Counted from the first letter of the stretch, positions 33,791 through 43,216 are shown. The stretch: 64,000 bases of DNA from Paenibacillus baekrokdamisoli (GCF_003945345.1 NZ_AP019308.1:496001-560000); one strand, 5' to 3'. The notes: a model not told the origin generated them from the letters alone. A program made the numbers and translations.

Positions 33791-35002
33791 ATGCTTCCCT
33801 ATGTTGTGAAACCGGGAGATACCGTGCTGCGCATTGCTCAAAGGTTTGCCATTAATCCCACATCGCTCCTAGCAACTAACCCCCAGATTGACGTATCCTC
33901 ACAGCTCATTCCTGGCTTGGTACTGTTCATCCCCTCGCATGCGGGCACGATGTATTGTGTTCAGCAAGGGGATACGTTTCTGCGGCTTGCTTCTCTCTTC
34001 TCTATGTCTCTTGCGGCTTTACTCGCCGCTAATCCATTTCTTGATCCGAAGCAGCTTGTACCCGGACAGCTGTTAGCCATCCCGCTAGGCGGATATCACC
34101 GAATTGTTGATGCACGCGCTGAATATGGTTATAAGGAACTGCTGCAGGATATGGATGCGCTTGAGCTGGAATATCCTTTTCTCGAGCGTGTTTGTATAGG
34201 GCAAAGTGTGATGGGCAAACCCATATATGCGCTCCGAATCGGCGAGGGACCACGTAAGGTTCACTTTAACGCTGCAATGCATGCGAATGAATGGATTACA
34301 ACACCCTTGCTTATGACCTTTATTGAAGATGCAGCTGGGGCTTGCTCGCTAAGCAGGAAGCTTGGTGGCGTAGATATGAGGGCATTGATCGAGCAAGTGA
34401 CGTTATGGTTCGTACCTATGGTCAATCCCGACGGTGTAGAGCTGGTACAGGAAGGATTAAGGCATGAACATCCTCATTATGCTGAACTTCTACAATGGAA
34501 TAGGCAATCCCATCGTTTTACCAAATGGAAGGCCAACATCCGTGGCGTAGATCTCAACGACCAATTCCCGGCATTCTGGGAGGAGGAGGTTGAACGTCGG
34601 GCTGTTGCTGGACCTGGACCGCGTGATTATCCGGGAACTGCTCCACTATCGGAACCAGAAGCGAAGGCACTGGCCGCGTTCACGACTGAGCAGCAGTTCG
34701 ATCTAGTAGTTGCGATGCATACGCAAGGGCAAGAAATCTATTGGAATTATCGCGGGTATGAGCCGCCTGAAGCGGAGTCTATTGCTGGAAGGCTCGGGCA
34801 GGCAAGCGGATATAAGCCCGTGAAGCTGCGCGGAAGCGATGCGGGATATAAGGACTGGTTTATTTATGAGTATCGTAAGCCAGGCTTTACAATCGAGGTG
34901 GGGCAAGGTGTTAACCCGCTGCCGATTGAATCCTTTCCCGATCTGTATGATGAAGTGCGTCCGCTGCTTCTAGCCGTTATTCAGACGATGTGCGGGAAGT
35001 GA
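33791..35002 (+). CDS. LysM-M14 carboxypeptidase, gamma-D-glutamyl-diaminopimelate endopeptidase type
   Basis: 403 residues. Two LysM repeats open the protein (YVVKPGDTVLRIAQRFAINPTSLL and YCVQQGDTFLRLASLFSMSLAALL), followed by an M14 zinc peptidase: the HANE zinc motif, VNPDGVEL, a second zinc histidine in VVAMHTQGQE and the catalytic glutamate in GFTIEVGQG. This is the layout of endopeptidase I of Lysinibacillus and YqgT of Bacillus, which cut the peptide stem of peptidoglycan. There is no signal peptide; the LysM starts at residue 3, so the enzyme may act on cortex or wall during sporulation or after lysis. Confidence 0.88.
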   Translation: MLPYVVKPGDTVLRIAQRFAINPTSLLATNPQIDVSSQLIPGLVLFIPSHAGTMYCVQQGDTFLRLASLFSMSLAALLAANPFLDPKQLVPGQLLAIPLGGYHRIVDARAEYGYKELLQDMDALELEYPFLERVCIGQSVMGKPIYALRIGEGPRKVHFNAAMHANEWITTPLLMTFIEDAAGACSLSRKLGGVDMRALIEQVTLWFVPMVNPDGVELVQEGLRHEHPHYAELLQWNRQSHRFTKWKANIRGVDLNDQFPAFWEEEVERRAVAGPGPRDYPGTAPLSEPEAKALAAFTTEQQFDLVVAMHTQGQEIYWNYRGYEPPEAESIAGRLGQASGYKPVKLRGSDAGYKDWFIYEYRKPGFTIEVGQGVNPLPIESFPDLYDEVRPLLLAVIQTMCGK

Positions 35003-35024
35003 ACGGAGCCTCCTGCTCTTATGC

Positions 35025-35030
35025 TATAAT
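35025..35030 (+). promoter_or_regulatory. -10 box before the DUF1232 gene
   Basis: A perfect TATAAT at 35025-35030 lies just before the GGAGGTAG ribosome site; the -35 region is weak. Confidence 0.4.
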
Positions 35031-35052
35031 GAGCGAAAAGGAGGTAGTCTGC

Positions 35053-35292
35053 ATGCGTAAATTACTTTCACTCCGACATTGGCGCCTGGTGTTTGTCCGA
35101 ATATTCCGCTTGCTAACCGCAAGGGAAGTTCGGCTGATGGACAAGCTTTTATACCTGATTCCGGTGCTGCTTTACTGGGTACTGCCGGATGTAATGCCCT
35201 TTATACCGATAGATGATATCGCCGTAACAATGATTGCTGCGGAGTTATATACCCGTTATATGGAACGTAAGTACAAGGCACTTTTACGATAG
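35053..35292 (+). CDS. DUF1232 (YkvA-like) small membrane protein
   Basis: 79 residues. The motif LIPVLLYWVLPDVMPFIPIDDIAV resembles the LxPxDxIPDxIPxxGxxDD signature of DUF1232, in a hydrophobic hairpin setting. AAAAGGAGGTAG at 35037-35048 selects ATG 35053; the frame is open upstream to 34990. Function of the family is unknown. Confidence 0.75.
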   Translation: MRKLLSLRHWRLVFVRIFRLLTAREVRLMDKLLYLIPVLLYWVLPDVMPFIPIDDIAVTMIAAELYTRYMERKYKALLR

Positions 35293-35373
35293 CGGTTGAA
35301 CATTAAGCAAGGTTTCTTTACAATAGATAATAGAAAAATTGAAAGTAAATAAAAACATATAGGAGATGAAATC

Positions 35374-35676
35374 ATGAATTGCAAAATAACACGCAATGCT
35401 GCAAAAGTACTCCGCGAGGAACTGAATAAACCTGAGAATGAAGGAAAGCTTCTTCGTGTATTCGTCACGCATTCGCATGGCGACCATGCGCATTATGGAA
35501 TGAAAATGGACGAGTCTGGTGCGAATGATGAAGTGATTGAGACCGACAAAGAAATAAGCGTTATACTGGAAAAGGGGATCGAGCTGCTGGACGGTGTACG
35601 TATTGATTATTTTTATGTACCTGAGGAAGGCTTTGTTATTTCTAATCCGACTAAAGGCAACAACGGCGACCACTAA
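35374..35676 (+). CDS. HesB/IscA-like fold protein without the cluster cysteines
   Basis: 100 residues. The pattern ITRNAAKVLREELNKPENEGKLLRVFVTHSHGDHAHYGM, then VILEKGIELLDGVRIDYFYVPEEGFVISNP matches the HesB/IscA/YneR fold. The three cysteines that carry Fe-S clusters in A-type carriers are absent; only Cys3 is present, while the segment THSHGDHAHYG is rich in histidine and acidic residues. A metal-binding role is possible but inferred. AGGAGAT precedes ATG 35374. Confidence 0.75.
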   Translation: MNCKITRNAAKVLREELNKPENEGKLLRVFVTHSHGDHAHYGMKMDESGANDEVIETDKEISVILEKGIELLDGVRIDYFYVPEEGFVISNPTKGNNGDH

Positions 35677-35717
35677 GCGAGCAAGGCTGCTGTAAAAGGT
35701 GGAGCGGGGAGATTAAT

Positions 35718-35942
35718 ATGGCAAACGATATTCGGATATGCGATAAATGCAAACATATGAAGATAAAATCAATGTTACCGAAACTCGAGCAGATGGCACC
35801 GGGTGTTGAAATCAAGGTAGCCTGCAAGTCCTATTGCGGACCTTGCTCCCGGTTCGCATTTGTCTTTATAAATGGACGTTATATAACGGCACCGACTGAA
35901 GATGAAGTCATCGAGAAAGCACGTAAATATGTAAAGAAATAA
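35718..35942 (+). CDS. DUF1450 family protein (YuzB-like)
   Basis: 74 residues. IRICDKCKHMKIKSMLPKLEQ, CKSYCGPCSRFAFVFINGRYITAPTEDEVIEKARKYV match the DUF1450/YuzB family, with a CxxC and a CxxxCxxC arrangement. The fold is predicted to be thioredoxin-like, possibly Fe-S binding; function unknown. A GGGGAG ribosome site precedes ATG 35718. Confidence 0.85.
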   Translation: MANDIRICDKCKHMKIKSMLPKLEQMAPGVEIKVACKSYCGPCSRFAFVFINGRYITAPTEDEVIEKARKYVKK

Positions 35943-35946
35943 AGGG

Positions 35947-35995
35947 GAGCAGTTCTTCGATAGCCAGGATGGCTAATGAAAAACTGCTCTTTTTT
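35947..35995 (+). terminator. Rho-independent terminator
   Basis: GAGCAGTT (35947-35954) pairs with AACTGCTC (35982-35989), followed by six T residues. Confidence 0.82.
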
Positions 35996-36551
35996 AGGTT
36001 TCCTTTGTGTGGATAGCTTGCTCAAGTGTTTGGAGCAGAAGGCGGCAAGCCTCTGCTGTTTGGAGGTCTATGATCATGCCTTCTGTACTGAGCTTTGAGC
36101 GAATGAAAGGCACCGACATTGTGGCGGAATCAACGATTACAGCGCTCATTATCGTTAACGTGAGTAATAGGGAAGCAAGTGCCTTATCGCCGCCCAAAGG
36201 GTTAGGGGATGCGCTTATTGCTGCAACTGGTTTATTCATGAGTTCACCGGAGGATACGATCCAATCGAGGGCGTTCTTGAGTACACCCGGCACGCCATTG
36301 GCATATTCAGGTGTACAGATGACCACGGCATCGGCATGTTTAAGTTTTGCTCGCAAATCCGCTACTGCAGCAGAGGGGATGGCATCGTCACCGTCTAGAT
36401 CGGGATTGAAATGCGGCAGAGTATCAAGCCCTGCATAGTTTATAAAGGTAAAGTTTCCTGGGGCCAAAGCTGCCAAACCGTGCAAGAAAAGGCTATTCGA
36501 TGATTGTTTACGAAGACTCCCGGATAGGGTCAAGATGGTTCGTGTATTCAT
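35994..36551 (-). CDS. NADPH-dependent FMN reductase family protein
   Basis: 185 residues from ATG 36551, which has AGGAGGT upstream; the frame extends further but without merit. The flavodoxin-like fold is seen in ILTLSGSLRKQSSNSLFLHGL (FMN phosphate loop), ADAVVICTPEYANGVPGVLKNALDWIV and PVAAISASPNPLGGDKALASLL. Relatives reduce FMN, quinones, chromate or azo dyes with NADPH. Physiological substrate not known. Confidence 0.88.
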   Translation of the reverse strand: MNTRTILTLSGSLRKQSSNSLFLHGLAALAPGNFTFINYAGLDTLPHFNPDLDGDDAIPSAAVADLRAKLKHADAVVICTPEYANGVPGVLKNALDWIVSSGELMNKPVAAISASPNPLGGDKALASLLLTLTIMSAVIVDSATMSVPFIRSKLSTEGMIIDLQTAEACRLLLQTLEQAIHTKET

Positions 36552-36659
36552 GTTGGACCTCCTACAGTTTTCTGTATCACCAATATAAACTATGACATCA
36601 ATGGCAGGGTCAAGCATAATGTTCCTTTTTTGACCTTGCAGCTAATGTATACCAAACAA

Positions 36660-36687
36660 GAGCGTCCGCAGTAAACTGCGAACGCTC
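36660..36687. terminator. Hairpin downstream of the LTA synthase gene
   Basis: GAGCGTCCGCAGT (36660-36672) and AACTGCGAACGCTC (36674-36687) form a stem with one mismatch. The following minus-strand sequence has only a weak T-run, so it may be a modest terminator. Confidence 0.55.
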
Positions 36688-36695
36688 TATTTCGA

Positions 36696-38675
36696 TCATT
36701 TTTTCCTAAACTCTTTAATTAAATCATGCTGCACAAGTAAGTCCGATTCGATGAGCTCTTTGTTGGCATCGGCTGCTCCGGCCTTGCATAAATTGACATC
36801 CGTGAGTTTGCCGCTAGCCACATCATAACATTTGCTATGCTCAGGCTTGCCGTCATCAGGCGGAATGTAGAATACTTTGCCATCCGTATAGGAGCCATTG
36901 CGCAATACGACCTTTTTACCTGCTAGCGGTTTCTCCGTCACTAGTGGTGTACCTACGAAGTACTTATTCGCTGAGGAGATCCCAAGCAAATGTAAAATGG
37001 TAGGTGTCAGATCGATCTGGCCGCCTACTTGATCATACACGCCTGCACGGTCACCGTTTGGCAGATGAACGACTAATGGAACCTGTTTCAGAATATTGAG
37101 CTGGTCCAGCTCTGTTAACGGCTTACCTAAGAAGGTCTCAAACGGCTTCCAGTCGCGAATGGAATTATCATGATCACCATAGAACAGGAAGATGGACTTG
37201 TCCCACAGGCCTTCAGCCTTTAGACGCTCTACCATCTTGCCGACCGACTCATCTACATAATGAACGGCTTCTAGATAATCACCGAAGATTGTCCCTTTAA
37301 AGTCACCCACATCCAAGGTTTGGTGGTCTTCCGGAAGTGTGTAAGGGTGATGGCTGGACAGCGTGATTAAGAAGGAGTAGAACGGCTGCTTTTGCTTCTT
37401 CATGATATCCATAGACTGTTGGAAGAAGGAGGTATCGCCCAGCGACCAGCCAACGGGCTCATCAATTTTAAAGCTTTTTTTACTATAAAAGGTATCATAC
37501 CTAAGTGTCTGGTACATCATATTCCGATTCCAGAAGCCACCATCATAAGCATGGAACACCGATGTCAAATAGCCATTATCCTTCAGTGTCGATGGCATAC
37601 TATCGTACTCGTGCTGTGCATAGCGGATAAAGATAGAGCCCGCTATAAGCGGCTGAAGGGAGGCATTGGCTGCCATATCGGCGTCCGATGTACGTCCTTG
37701 TGAGGTCTGATGATAGAAGTTCTTAAAGTACATGGACTCGCCAAGCAGCTTATTCATGTTCGGTGTTACTTCTTGACCATTTATTTTTTGCCCGATGACG
37801 AAATTCTGGAATGCTTCAAGCTGAATCATGATCACATTCATGCCTTTATACTTACCGAACAACGGATCAGATTCGAGCTGCTTACGCTCCTGACCACGAT
37901 CAGCGAACCATTGCTTGACTTCATTGATCGTCTCTGGAGGAACCGTGTTGTTCTGGAACCAATGTTCTTTGGTATATCGGTAAATATCATAGCCGTGGAA
38001 CCCGATTACGCCCGTTACATTATAGAGAGACATGTTCCACCAATTGCCCACAAACAAGCCGACTGCCCATGTTTTCTTGGCGATATTAATCGGAACGAAG
38101 ACAAGCGTTACGCCAGTTGCAAAAATAATGCAGCTCAGTGATATCCGCATAACGACGCGGTGAAGCAGCTTTGGCTTGGTAAAGGAAAGCTGCACGGATT
38201 GTTGACGCTTGCGGAAGATCACAAAGATGGCGAACAGAATAATAAACGGCCAATCTATGAAGAACCAGATATCTATAACACTGAGCAGCGAACCAATACT
38301 ATCGCCGAGTGAACTGACTTGACCTGCCTGCAAAAGAACAGGAATCGAGATCAAATCTTGAAAGTAACGGAAATAAATCAGGTCCGAATACACCAGTGCG
38401 GTAAGCAGCAGGTTGAGAATGGTAAGCGCAATAATGCGTCCTCTGAGCGGCAGCCACAATGTCCAGAAGGAAGTCAATGCCAATGTTCCTAATGCGACGA
38501 ACACATCATCGACACTCATGGCCATATTAGGGACATGAACATAACGGTCGAAGAGAACAAGCTTGTACATCATTAGAATAAAAAATAAAAAGAGATCGAA
38601 GCCCTTCATACGGACGATCGCCCTCATCGTCGCTTGATAGCCACGATTGGCGAACGTTTGTTTCTGTTGAGCCAT
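36696..38675 (-). CDS. Lipoteichoic acid synthase family sulfatase
   Basis: 659 residues. About five N-terminal transmembrane helices precede an extracellular sulfatase-fold domain, the layout of LtaS and its paralogues, which polymerise glycerol phosphate from phosphatidylglycerol. Metal and catalytic residues are visible: Glu in MIQLEAFQNFVI, the catalytic Thr in SQGRTSDADM, and the Asp-His pair in FYGDHDNSI. Whether it is the main LTA synthase, a primase or the sporulation-linked paralogue cannot be told. The gene is alone on the minus strand. Confidence 0.9.
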   Translation of the reverse strand: MAQQKQTFANRGYQATMRAIVRMKGFDLFLFFILMMYKLVLFDRYVHVPNMAMSVDDVFVALGTLALTSFWTLWLPLRGRIIALTILNLLLTALVYSDLIYFRYFQDLISIPVLLQAGQVSSLGDSIGSLLSVIDIWFFIDWPFIILFAIFVIFRKRQQSVQLSFTKPKLLHRVVMRISLSCIIFATGVTLVFVPINIAKKTWAVGLFVGNWWNMSLYNVTGVIGFHGYDIYRYTKEHWFQNNTVPPETINEVKQWFADRGQERKQLESDPLFGKYKGMNVIMIQLEAFQNFVIGQKINGQEVTPNMNKLLGESMYFKNFYHQTSQGRTSDADMAANASLQPLIAGSIFIRYAQHEYDSMPSTLKDNGYLTSVFHAYDGGFWNRNMMYQTLRYDTFYSKKSFKIDEPVGWSLGDTSFFQQSMDIMKKQKQPFYSFLITLSSHHPYTLPEDHQTLDVGDFKGTIFGDYLEAVHYVDESVGKMVERLKAEGLWDKSIFLFYGDHDNSIRDWKPFETFLGKPLTELDQLNILKQVPLVVHLPNGDRAGVYDQVGGQIDLTPTILHLLGISSANKYFVGTPLVTEKPLAGKKVVLRNGSYTDGKVFYIPPDDGKPEHSKCYDVASGKLTDVNLCKAGAADANKELIESDLLVQHDLIKEFRKK

Positions 38676-38765
38676 AAGCTGAGTATTCCTTTCTTTATTT
38701 ACAAAATATTCAAAGTGCTACAACCAATTATAGTATACTTCCCCTTCAATACAAGGCTCAGAAGT

Positions 38766-39908
38766 TTATTCCTTATTACGTGGGGGAAGAGGGCCGAAAT
38801 ATTGGTAAAGGACACATTCGATTCGACCGTTAAACAGCTTTCGTTTCTTGTCCGCATTGCGTCCGATTGTTTGTTCAAATGCCTTAGATTGGGTAAAAGC
38901 AAACATCGACCATGTAGGCAAATAAAGCGAGCTCAGGCCTAATTGCTTGACGGCTTTGTCTGCTTCAGCCTCATCACCAAGACGCAATCCATAAGGGGGA
39001 TTCGTAATGATACAGCCATAATCGCCTTCCGGCTTTAATCTAGATACCGGCATAACGCTGAGTTTAATGTCGCGCTCGAAGCCTGCTTTCTTCACGGCAG
39101 CCATCGCAACATCGATAGCCGAAGGGTCAATGTCGGAGCCTGATATCATAAGCGGAATATCATCCTTGACGGAATCGTAAGCTTCTTCTCGCGCTTGCTC
39201 CCATAGCTCATCTGGAATTAGAGGCCATCCCTCGCTGTTGAATGCACGACGGAGTCCTGGTGCGATATTCCAGCCGATCATGGCAGCTTCAATTGGAATC
39301 GTTCCTGATCCGCAGAAGGGATCATATAGTGGACGTTCCGGCTGCCATCTGCTCAGCAGCACCAACGCTGCTGCCATCGTTTCTTTGAGTGGTGCTTCGG
39401 TTACCAGCTTCCGGTAGCCGCGTTTGTGCAGACCGGGGCCAGTCGTATCTAATGTTATCATCGCCATATCGTTCAACATCCACACTTCAATGACGAATCT
39501 ACCGCCATCCTCAGGAAACCATTCGGTTCCATGGACGGTTTTCATTTTCTCGACAACCGCTTTTTTTACGATCTTTTGGCATGCAGGAACGCTGGTCAGC
39601 TGCGATTTATGCGAACGGCCCTCAACAGGGAACTCGCCATCTTCAGGAATCCAGTCTGGCCAGTTAATGGCTTTTGTACCTTCGAATAGCTCTTCAAATG
39701 TGGTTGCTGGGAATTCGGCCATTTTAATAAGTACGCGATCTGACGTACGCAGCCAAAGATTGGCACGGCAAATATCCGCCGGTCCACCGGTAAAGATAAC
39801 GCGACCGTTCTCCACTTTCAAATCGTTATAACCCAAATCCTTGAGTTCTCGTGCCACAACTGCTTCAAGCCCCATAGGGGCGGTTGCGATAAGTTGTAAT
39901 TTCTCCAT
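38766..39908 (-). CDS. THUMP-domain class I RNA methyltransferase (RlmL/YpsC-like)
   Basis: 380 residues. An N-terminal THUMP domain (LQLIATAPMGLEAVVARELKDLGY) is followed by a Rossmann methyltransferase with the SAM motif YDPFCGSGTIPIEAAMIG and the catalytic NPPYGLRLGD typical of N2-guanine methyltransferases. It corresponds to the N-terminal half of E. coli RlmL and to Bacillus YpsC, acting on 23S rRNA. A GGAGTG site precedes the ATG. Confidence 0.92.
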   Translation of the reverse strand: MEKLQLIATAPMGLEAVVARELKDLGYNDLKVENGRVIFTGGPADICRANLWLRTSDRVLIKMAEFPATTFEELFEGTKAINWPDWIPEDGEFPVEGRSHKSQLTSVPACQKIVKKAVVEKMKTVHGTEWFPEDGGRFVIEVWMLNDMAMITLDTTGPGLHKRGYRKLVTEAPLKETMAAALVLLSRWQPERPLYDPFCGSGTIPIEAAMIGWNIAPGLRRAFNSEGWPLIPDELWEQAREEAYDSVKDDIPLMISGSDIDPSAIDVAMAAVKKAGFERDIKLSVMPVSRLKPEGDYGCIITNPPYGLRLGDEAEADKAVKQLGLSSLYLPTWSMFAFTQSKAFEQTIGRNADKKRKLFNGRIECVLYQYFGPLPPRNKE

Positions 39909-40035
39909 TAATAATCACTCCACTTCGGACGACTCGGTTGTTTCCGGTCCATAAAAATCATACAATCAAGTATAGGCCATTCTAGGGATTAATTACAAAC
40001 ATTACGTAGCGGAAAATGAGGAAGGAGCAGGAATA

Positions 40036-40662
40036 ATGACGACTGAACAGTATGTAGAGCGTTTGCTTGGTGAAGATATAGATTTGGAACGTGTGATTAG
40101 GGTAATCAGCGAGCAAGGTATGCCAGATATTTCGATTGCAGCGGGCTATGGTCGATTGCTTACGATGCTGGTACGCACGTCAGGTGCGAAGAATGTTCTC
40201 GAAATCGGAGCGCTCGGCGGCTATAGCGGAATTTGCTTGGCAAGAGGACTGACAGAAGGCGGACAATTAACATCGCTTGAGCTTGTTCAGCAGTATGCGG
40301 ATGTGGCTCGCGGGAATCTGGAGGCAGCTGGTTTTGGCGGACAGGTGAGCTATATTGTAGGGGATGCCAAAGTGAGCTTGGCGGAGCTAAAGGAGCAGGG
40401 CAAGAAATTCGATTTCTTCTTTATCGATGCGGATAAGGAAAATTATCCGGTTTATCTGGAGCTTGCCATTTCACTTGCGAATCCCGGTGCTATTATAACG
40501 GGTGATAATGCTCTGCTTCATGGACGAACGATTGATCCAGAGAAGAATGGCCCTTCAGTCTTGGCGATGCGTCAATTTAATGAACGTATGGTTAATGATG
40601 AACGACTTATAGGTACACTGCTACCAGCTTACGATGGGTTGGCAGTTGCGGTTGTGAAATAA
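40036..40662 (+). CDS. O-methyltransferase family 3 protein (TrmR/YrrM-like)
   Basis: 208 residues. The SAM motif is NVLEIGALGGYSGICLARGL, followed by LTSLELVQQYADVARGNLEAAGF and the metal-site acidic residues in FDFFFIDADKENYPVYLELAI and IITGDNALLHG. Family members methylate catechols or, in Bacillus TrmR, tRNA wobble 5-hydroxyuridine. Which applies here cannot be decided. GAAGGAG precedes ATG 40036. Confidence 0.87.
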   Translation: MTTEQYVERLLGEDIDLERVIRVISEQGMPDISIAAGYGRLLTMLVRTSGAKNVLEIGALGGYSGICLARGLTEGGQLTSLELVQQYADVARGNLEAAGFGGQVSYIVGDAKVSLAELKEQGKKFDFFFIDADKENYPVYLELAISLANPGAIITGDNALLHGRTIDPEKNGPSVLAMRQFNERMVNDERLIGTLLPAYDGLAVAVVK

Positions 40663-40678
40663 AAAGCTGATTGTGGCA

Positions 40679-40708
40679 AAGGGGCGCCCTCGTTATGAGG
40701 CGCCCTTT
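40679..40708. terminator. Bidirectional terminator between convergent genes
   Basis: A GC-rich stem around GGGCGCC (40682-40691) and GAGGCGCCC (40697-40705) with A-rich and T-rich flanks. The stop codon of the MFS gene (40693-40695) lies in the loop. Confidence 0.8.
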
Positions 40709-41910
40709 GTTGTTATTGGTCGGGTTACGAGAGTCTTGCGGACCCATAAAGCATTAAGCACGAACAATCCAGACGAGACTAGGAATACCCCGCCGATACC
40801 AATCCAACCCGATACAAGTCCACCTACGATTGGTCCGATCATATTGCCGAGGGACAGCATGCTGCTGTTAAAGCTGTATGCACGGCCTTCCATGCCATCT
40901 GGCGTAAACCTGCGGACCAGTGCATTAACGGAAGGAATTAGCCCGCCCAGGAATACACCCTGCAGCAAGCGGAAGAGCAGCAGCTGCCATACAGTCGTTG
41001 CCATCGCTTGCGGAATGAATAATAAGGCGGCACCAATTAGCGAGACAACGAGCACACGCTCTTGACCGATTCGATCACTTAGCCGTCCGAGCAGTGGCGA
41101 GGCAATCATATTCGATAGTCCTGCTGCGGAACCGACAAAGCCAGCCCAGAAGGCTAGATTAACAGTGGTACCATGCAGCTGCTGGACATAGAGCGGCATG
41201 AGCGGCATCGGTCCAATCATGGCGAACTGAAGCAGGAATGTGACGGCGAATAGCGAGTATAGCTGGGGAACGCGGCCCAACTGCCGGAAGCCGGCGATGA
41301 TCGAGACATTGGGACGAGCTGCGGCCCCAGCTCGATCGAATTGTTCCCGGACGACGAAGAACGCCAGAAGCGATGCAGCGAACAACAATGCGCCTGTGAA
41401 ATAAAAGATCGGTCGAAAACCAATTGCATCAGCGAGCAGTCCGCCGATGAATGGGCCAAGAATCGTGCCAGCAATTCCGCCGGATTGCAATGTTCCCATA
41501 GCGAAGCCCATTCGTTTCTTAGGCGTCGAGGCGGATATTAGGGAGACGGCAGCTGGGTTGAAGCCGGAGATCGTTCCGTTAAGCATGCGAAGGAAAAGCA
41601 AATGCCAAGGTGACGTAGCAAAGCCCATAAGAACCATCACGATGGCCATTCCGAATCCGGAGCGCAGCAGCATCATTTTACGTCCATATTGATCCGAGAG
41701 CTTGCCCCATAAGGGTTGAAACAGAAAGGCGGTTACGAAATTTCCTGCAAAAATGATACCTGCCCAGGTCGCGATCTCACGTTGATTGGTCAAGCCAATC
41801 CGATCAGATTGCAAGTAGAGTGACATAAAAGGGATGATCATTGTCATGCCGCCCATGACTAGAAATTGCCCAATCCAAAGGACGGCGAGATTCTTCTTCC
41901 ATTGTTCCAT
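40693..41910 (-). CDS. MFS transporter, 12-helix multidrug type
   Basis: 405 residues with about 12 helices. Motif A is LWGKLSDQYGRKMMLLRSGF, and a repeated form (LLGRLSDRIGQERVLVVSL) occurs at the second half, typical of DHA1 efflux pumps such as MdtG. ATG 41910 has AGGAGCT upstream; the frame is open to 41979. The gene is alone and convergent with the O-methyltransferase. Substrate unknown. Confidence 0.87.
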   Translation of the reverse strand: MEQWKKNLAVLWIGQFLVMGGMTMIIPFMSLYLQSDRIGLTNQREIATWAGIIFAGNFVTAFLFQPLWGKLSDQYGRKMMLLRSGFGMAIVMVLMGFATSPWHLLFLRMLNGTISGFNPAAVSLISASTPKKRMGFAMGTLQSGGIAGTILGPFIGGLLADAIGFRPIFYFTGALLFAASLLAFFVVREQFDRAGAAARPNVSIIAGFRQLGRVPQLYSLFAVTFLLQFAMIGPMPLMPLYVQQLHGTTVNLAFWAGFVGSAAGLSNMIASPLLGRLSDRIGQERVLVVSLIGAALLFIPQAMATTVWQLLLFRLLQGVFLGGLIPSVNALVRRFTPDGMEGRAYSFNSSMLSLGNMIGPIVGGLVSGWIGIGGVFLVSSGLFVLNALWVRKTLVTRPITTKGAS

Positions 41911-42079
41911 GGTGAGCTCCTGTTCTATCCGTTTATCTGGCTGTCTACACAATAAAGTCAGTATAGCATAAACAATCAAGCGAGTTTAAAGCAGACAAAT
42001 CCTGTGGTTATTGATAGAATGATAAGTTGGAGCAGCGGGATTTGTCATAGCTTTGTCAAGGAAAGTCGACTGATGACGG

Positions 42080-42108
42080 TTGTTACACTCCTGTAAAAAG
42101 GGCATAAT
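42080..42108 (+). promoter_or_regulatory. Promoter of the hem operon
   Basis: TTGTTA at 42080-42085 and CATAAT at 42103-42108 are 17 bp apart, 37 bp before the hemE start. Confidence 0.5.
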
Positions 42109-42145
42109 GGAAACGTAGGGAAAACGAGAGAAATGGGGAACGTCA

Positions 42146-43216
42146 ATGAGCTACAACGACCGATTCATCCGGGCATGCCGGAAGGAGCAAGTCGATCGCT
42201 TGCCTGCATGGTATATGAGACAAGCGGGACGCTATGATCCCGATTACCGTAAAATTAAAGAAAAATATTCACTTCTTGAAATATGCAGTCAACCTGAACT
42301 CGCAGCTGAAGTTACACTTATGCCGGTGAAGAAGCTCGGCGTGGATGCGGCGATTTTGTATTCTGATATTATGAATCCTGTTGCATCGATCGGTATTGAT
42401 TTCGATATCGTTGCGAATGTTGGGCCTGTTATTGCTAATCCGATTTGCTCGGCTGCTGACGTTGCGAAACTGAAGCCTATCGATGTAGAAGGTGATCTTT
42501 CCCATGTCATCGAGACGATTCGTATTCTGGACCGTGAGCTTAATGTGCCTCTTATTACATTCGCAGGCGCACCTTTTACGATTGCGAGCTACTTAATTGA
42601 AGGCCGTCCTTCGAAGTCTTACATAAAGACCAAGACGCTGATGTACACCGAGCCAGCTGTGTGGTTCCTGTTGATGGACAAGCTTGGCGATATGGTTATC
42701 ACTTATTTGCGTGCCCATGTAGCGGCAGGAGGCAAAGCATTCCAACTGTTCGACAGCTGGGTTGGTGCGCTCGCTCCAAATGACTTTAAAAAGTATGTTC
42801 TGCCTACGATTGAGCGGATTTTCGCAGAGCTAGCCGATTTGAAAGAACCGAAGATCTACTTCCCAGGTGTGGCATCGGGAGAGCTTCTTCCGACACTCAT
42901 TGGCTTGCAAGCGGATGTTATCGGCCTGGATTGGCGGGTGCCGATTGCTGAAGGGCGCCGTCGTCTTGATGGTAACTATGCGGTTCAAGGTAACCTTGAT
43001 CCATTCGTATTGACTGCACCAATAGAAGTCATTAAAGAGTATGCCAAAGGGATTATTGATGAAGGCATTAAGGAGCCAGGCTTTGTCTTTAATCTGGGAC
43101 ATGGGCTATTCCCTGAAGCTTCACTTGATAAGCTGAGCGAGCTGACTGCATTCGTTCATTCCTATTCAGCCGAAGCGATTGCAGGCTTGAGAGAAAAGGA
43201 GGCTCGACATGTCTAA
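42146..43216 (+). CDS. hemE: Uroporphyrinogen decarboxylase
   Basis: 356 residues. It decarboxylates uroporphyrinogen III to coproporphyrinogen III in the cytoplasm. The family signature PAWYMRQAGRYDPDYRKI is at the N-terminus, with DAAILYSDIMNPV, FAGAPFTIASYLIEG and GNLDPFVL. It overlaps hemH by 8 bp, and the order hemE-hemH-hemY is that of the Gram-positive coproporphyrin-dependent haem operon. Confidence 0.96.
   Translation: MSYNDRFIRACRKEQVDRLPAWYMRQAGRYDPDYRKIKEKYSLLEICSQPELAAEVTLMPVKKLGVDAAILYSDIMNPVASIGIDFDIVANVGPVIANPICSAADVAKLKPIDVEGDLSHVIETIRILDRELNVPLITFAGAPFTIASYLIEGRPSKSYIKTKTLMYTEPAVWFLLMDKLGDMVITYLRAHVAAGGKAFQLFDSWVGALAPNDFKKYVLPTIERIFAELADLKEPKIYFPGVASGELLPTLIGLQADVIGLDWRVPIAEGRRRLDGNYAVQGNLDPFVLTAPIEVIKEYAKGIIDEGIKEPGFVFNLGHGLFPEASLDKLSELTAFVHSYSAEAIAGLREKEARHV

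Noticed and set aside
41994..42046. Inverted repeat GACAAATCC / GGATTTGTC upstream of the hem operon
   Set aside because: Nine-base arms with a 35-base loop and no further support; could be chance.
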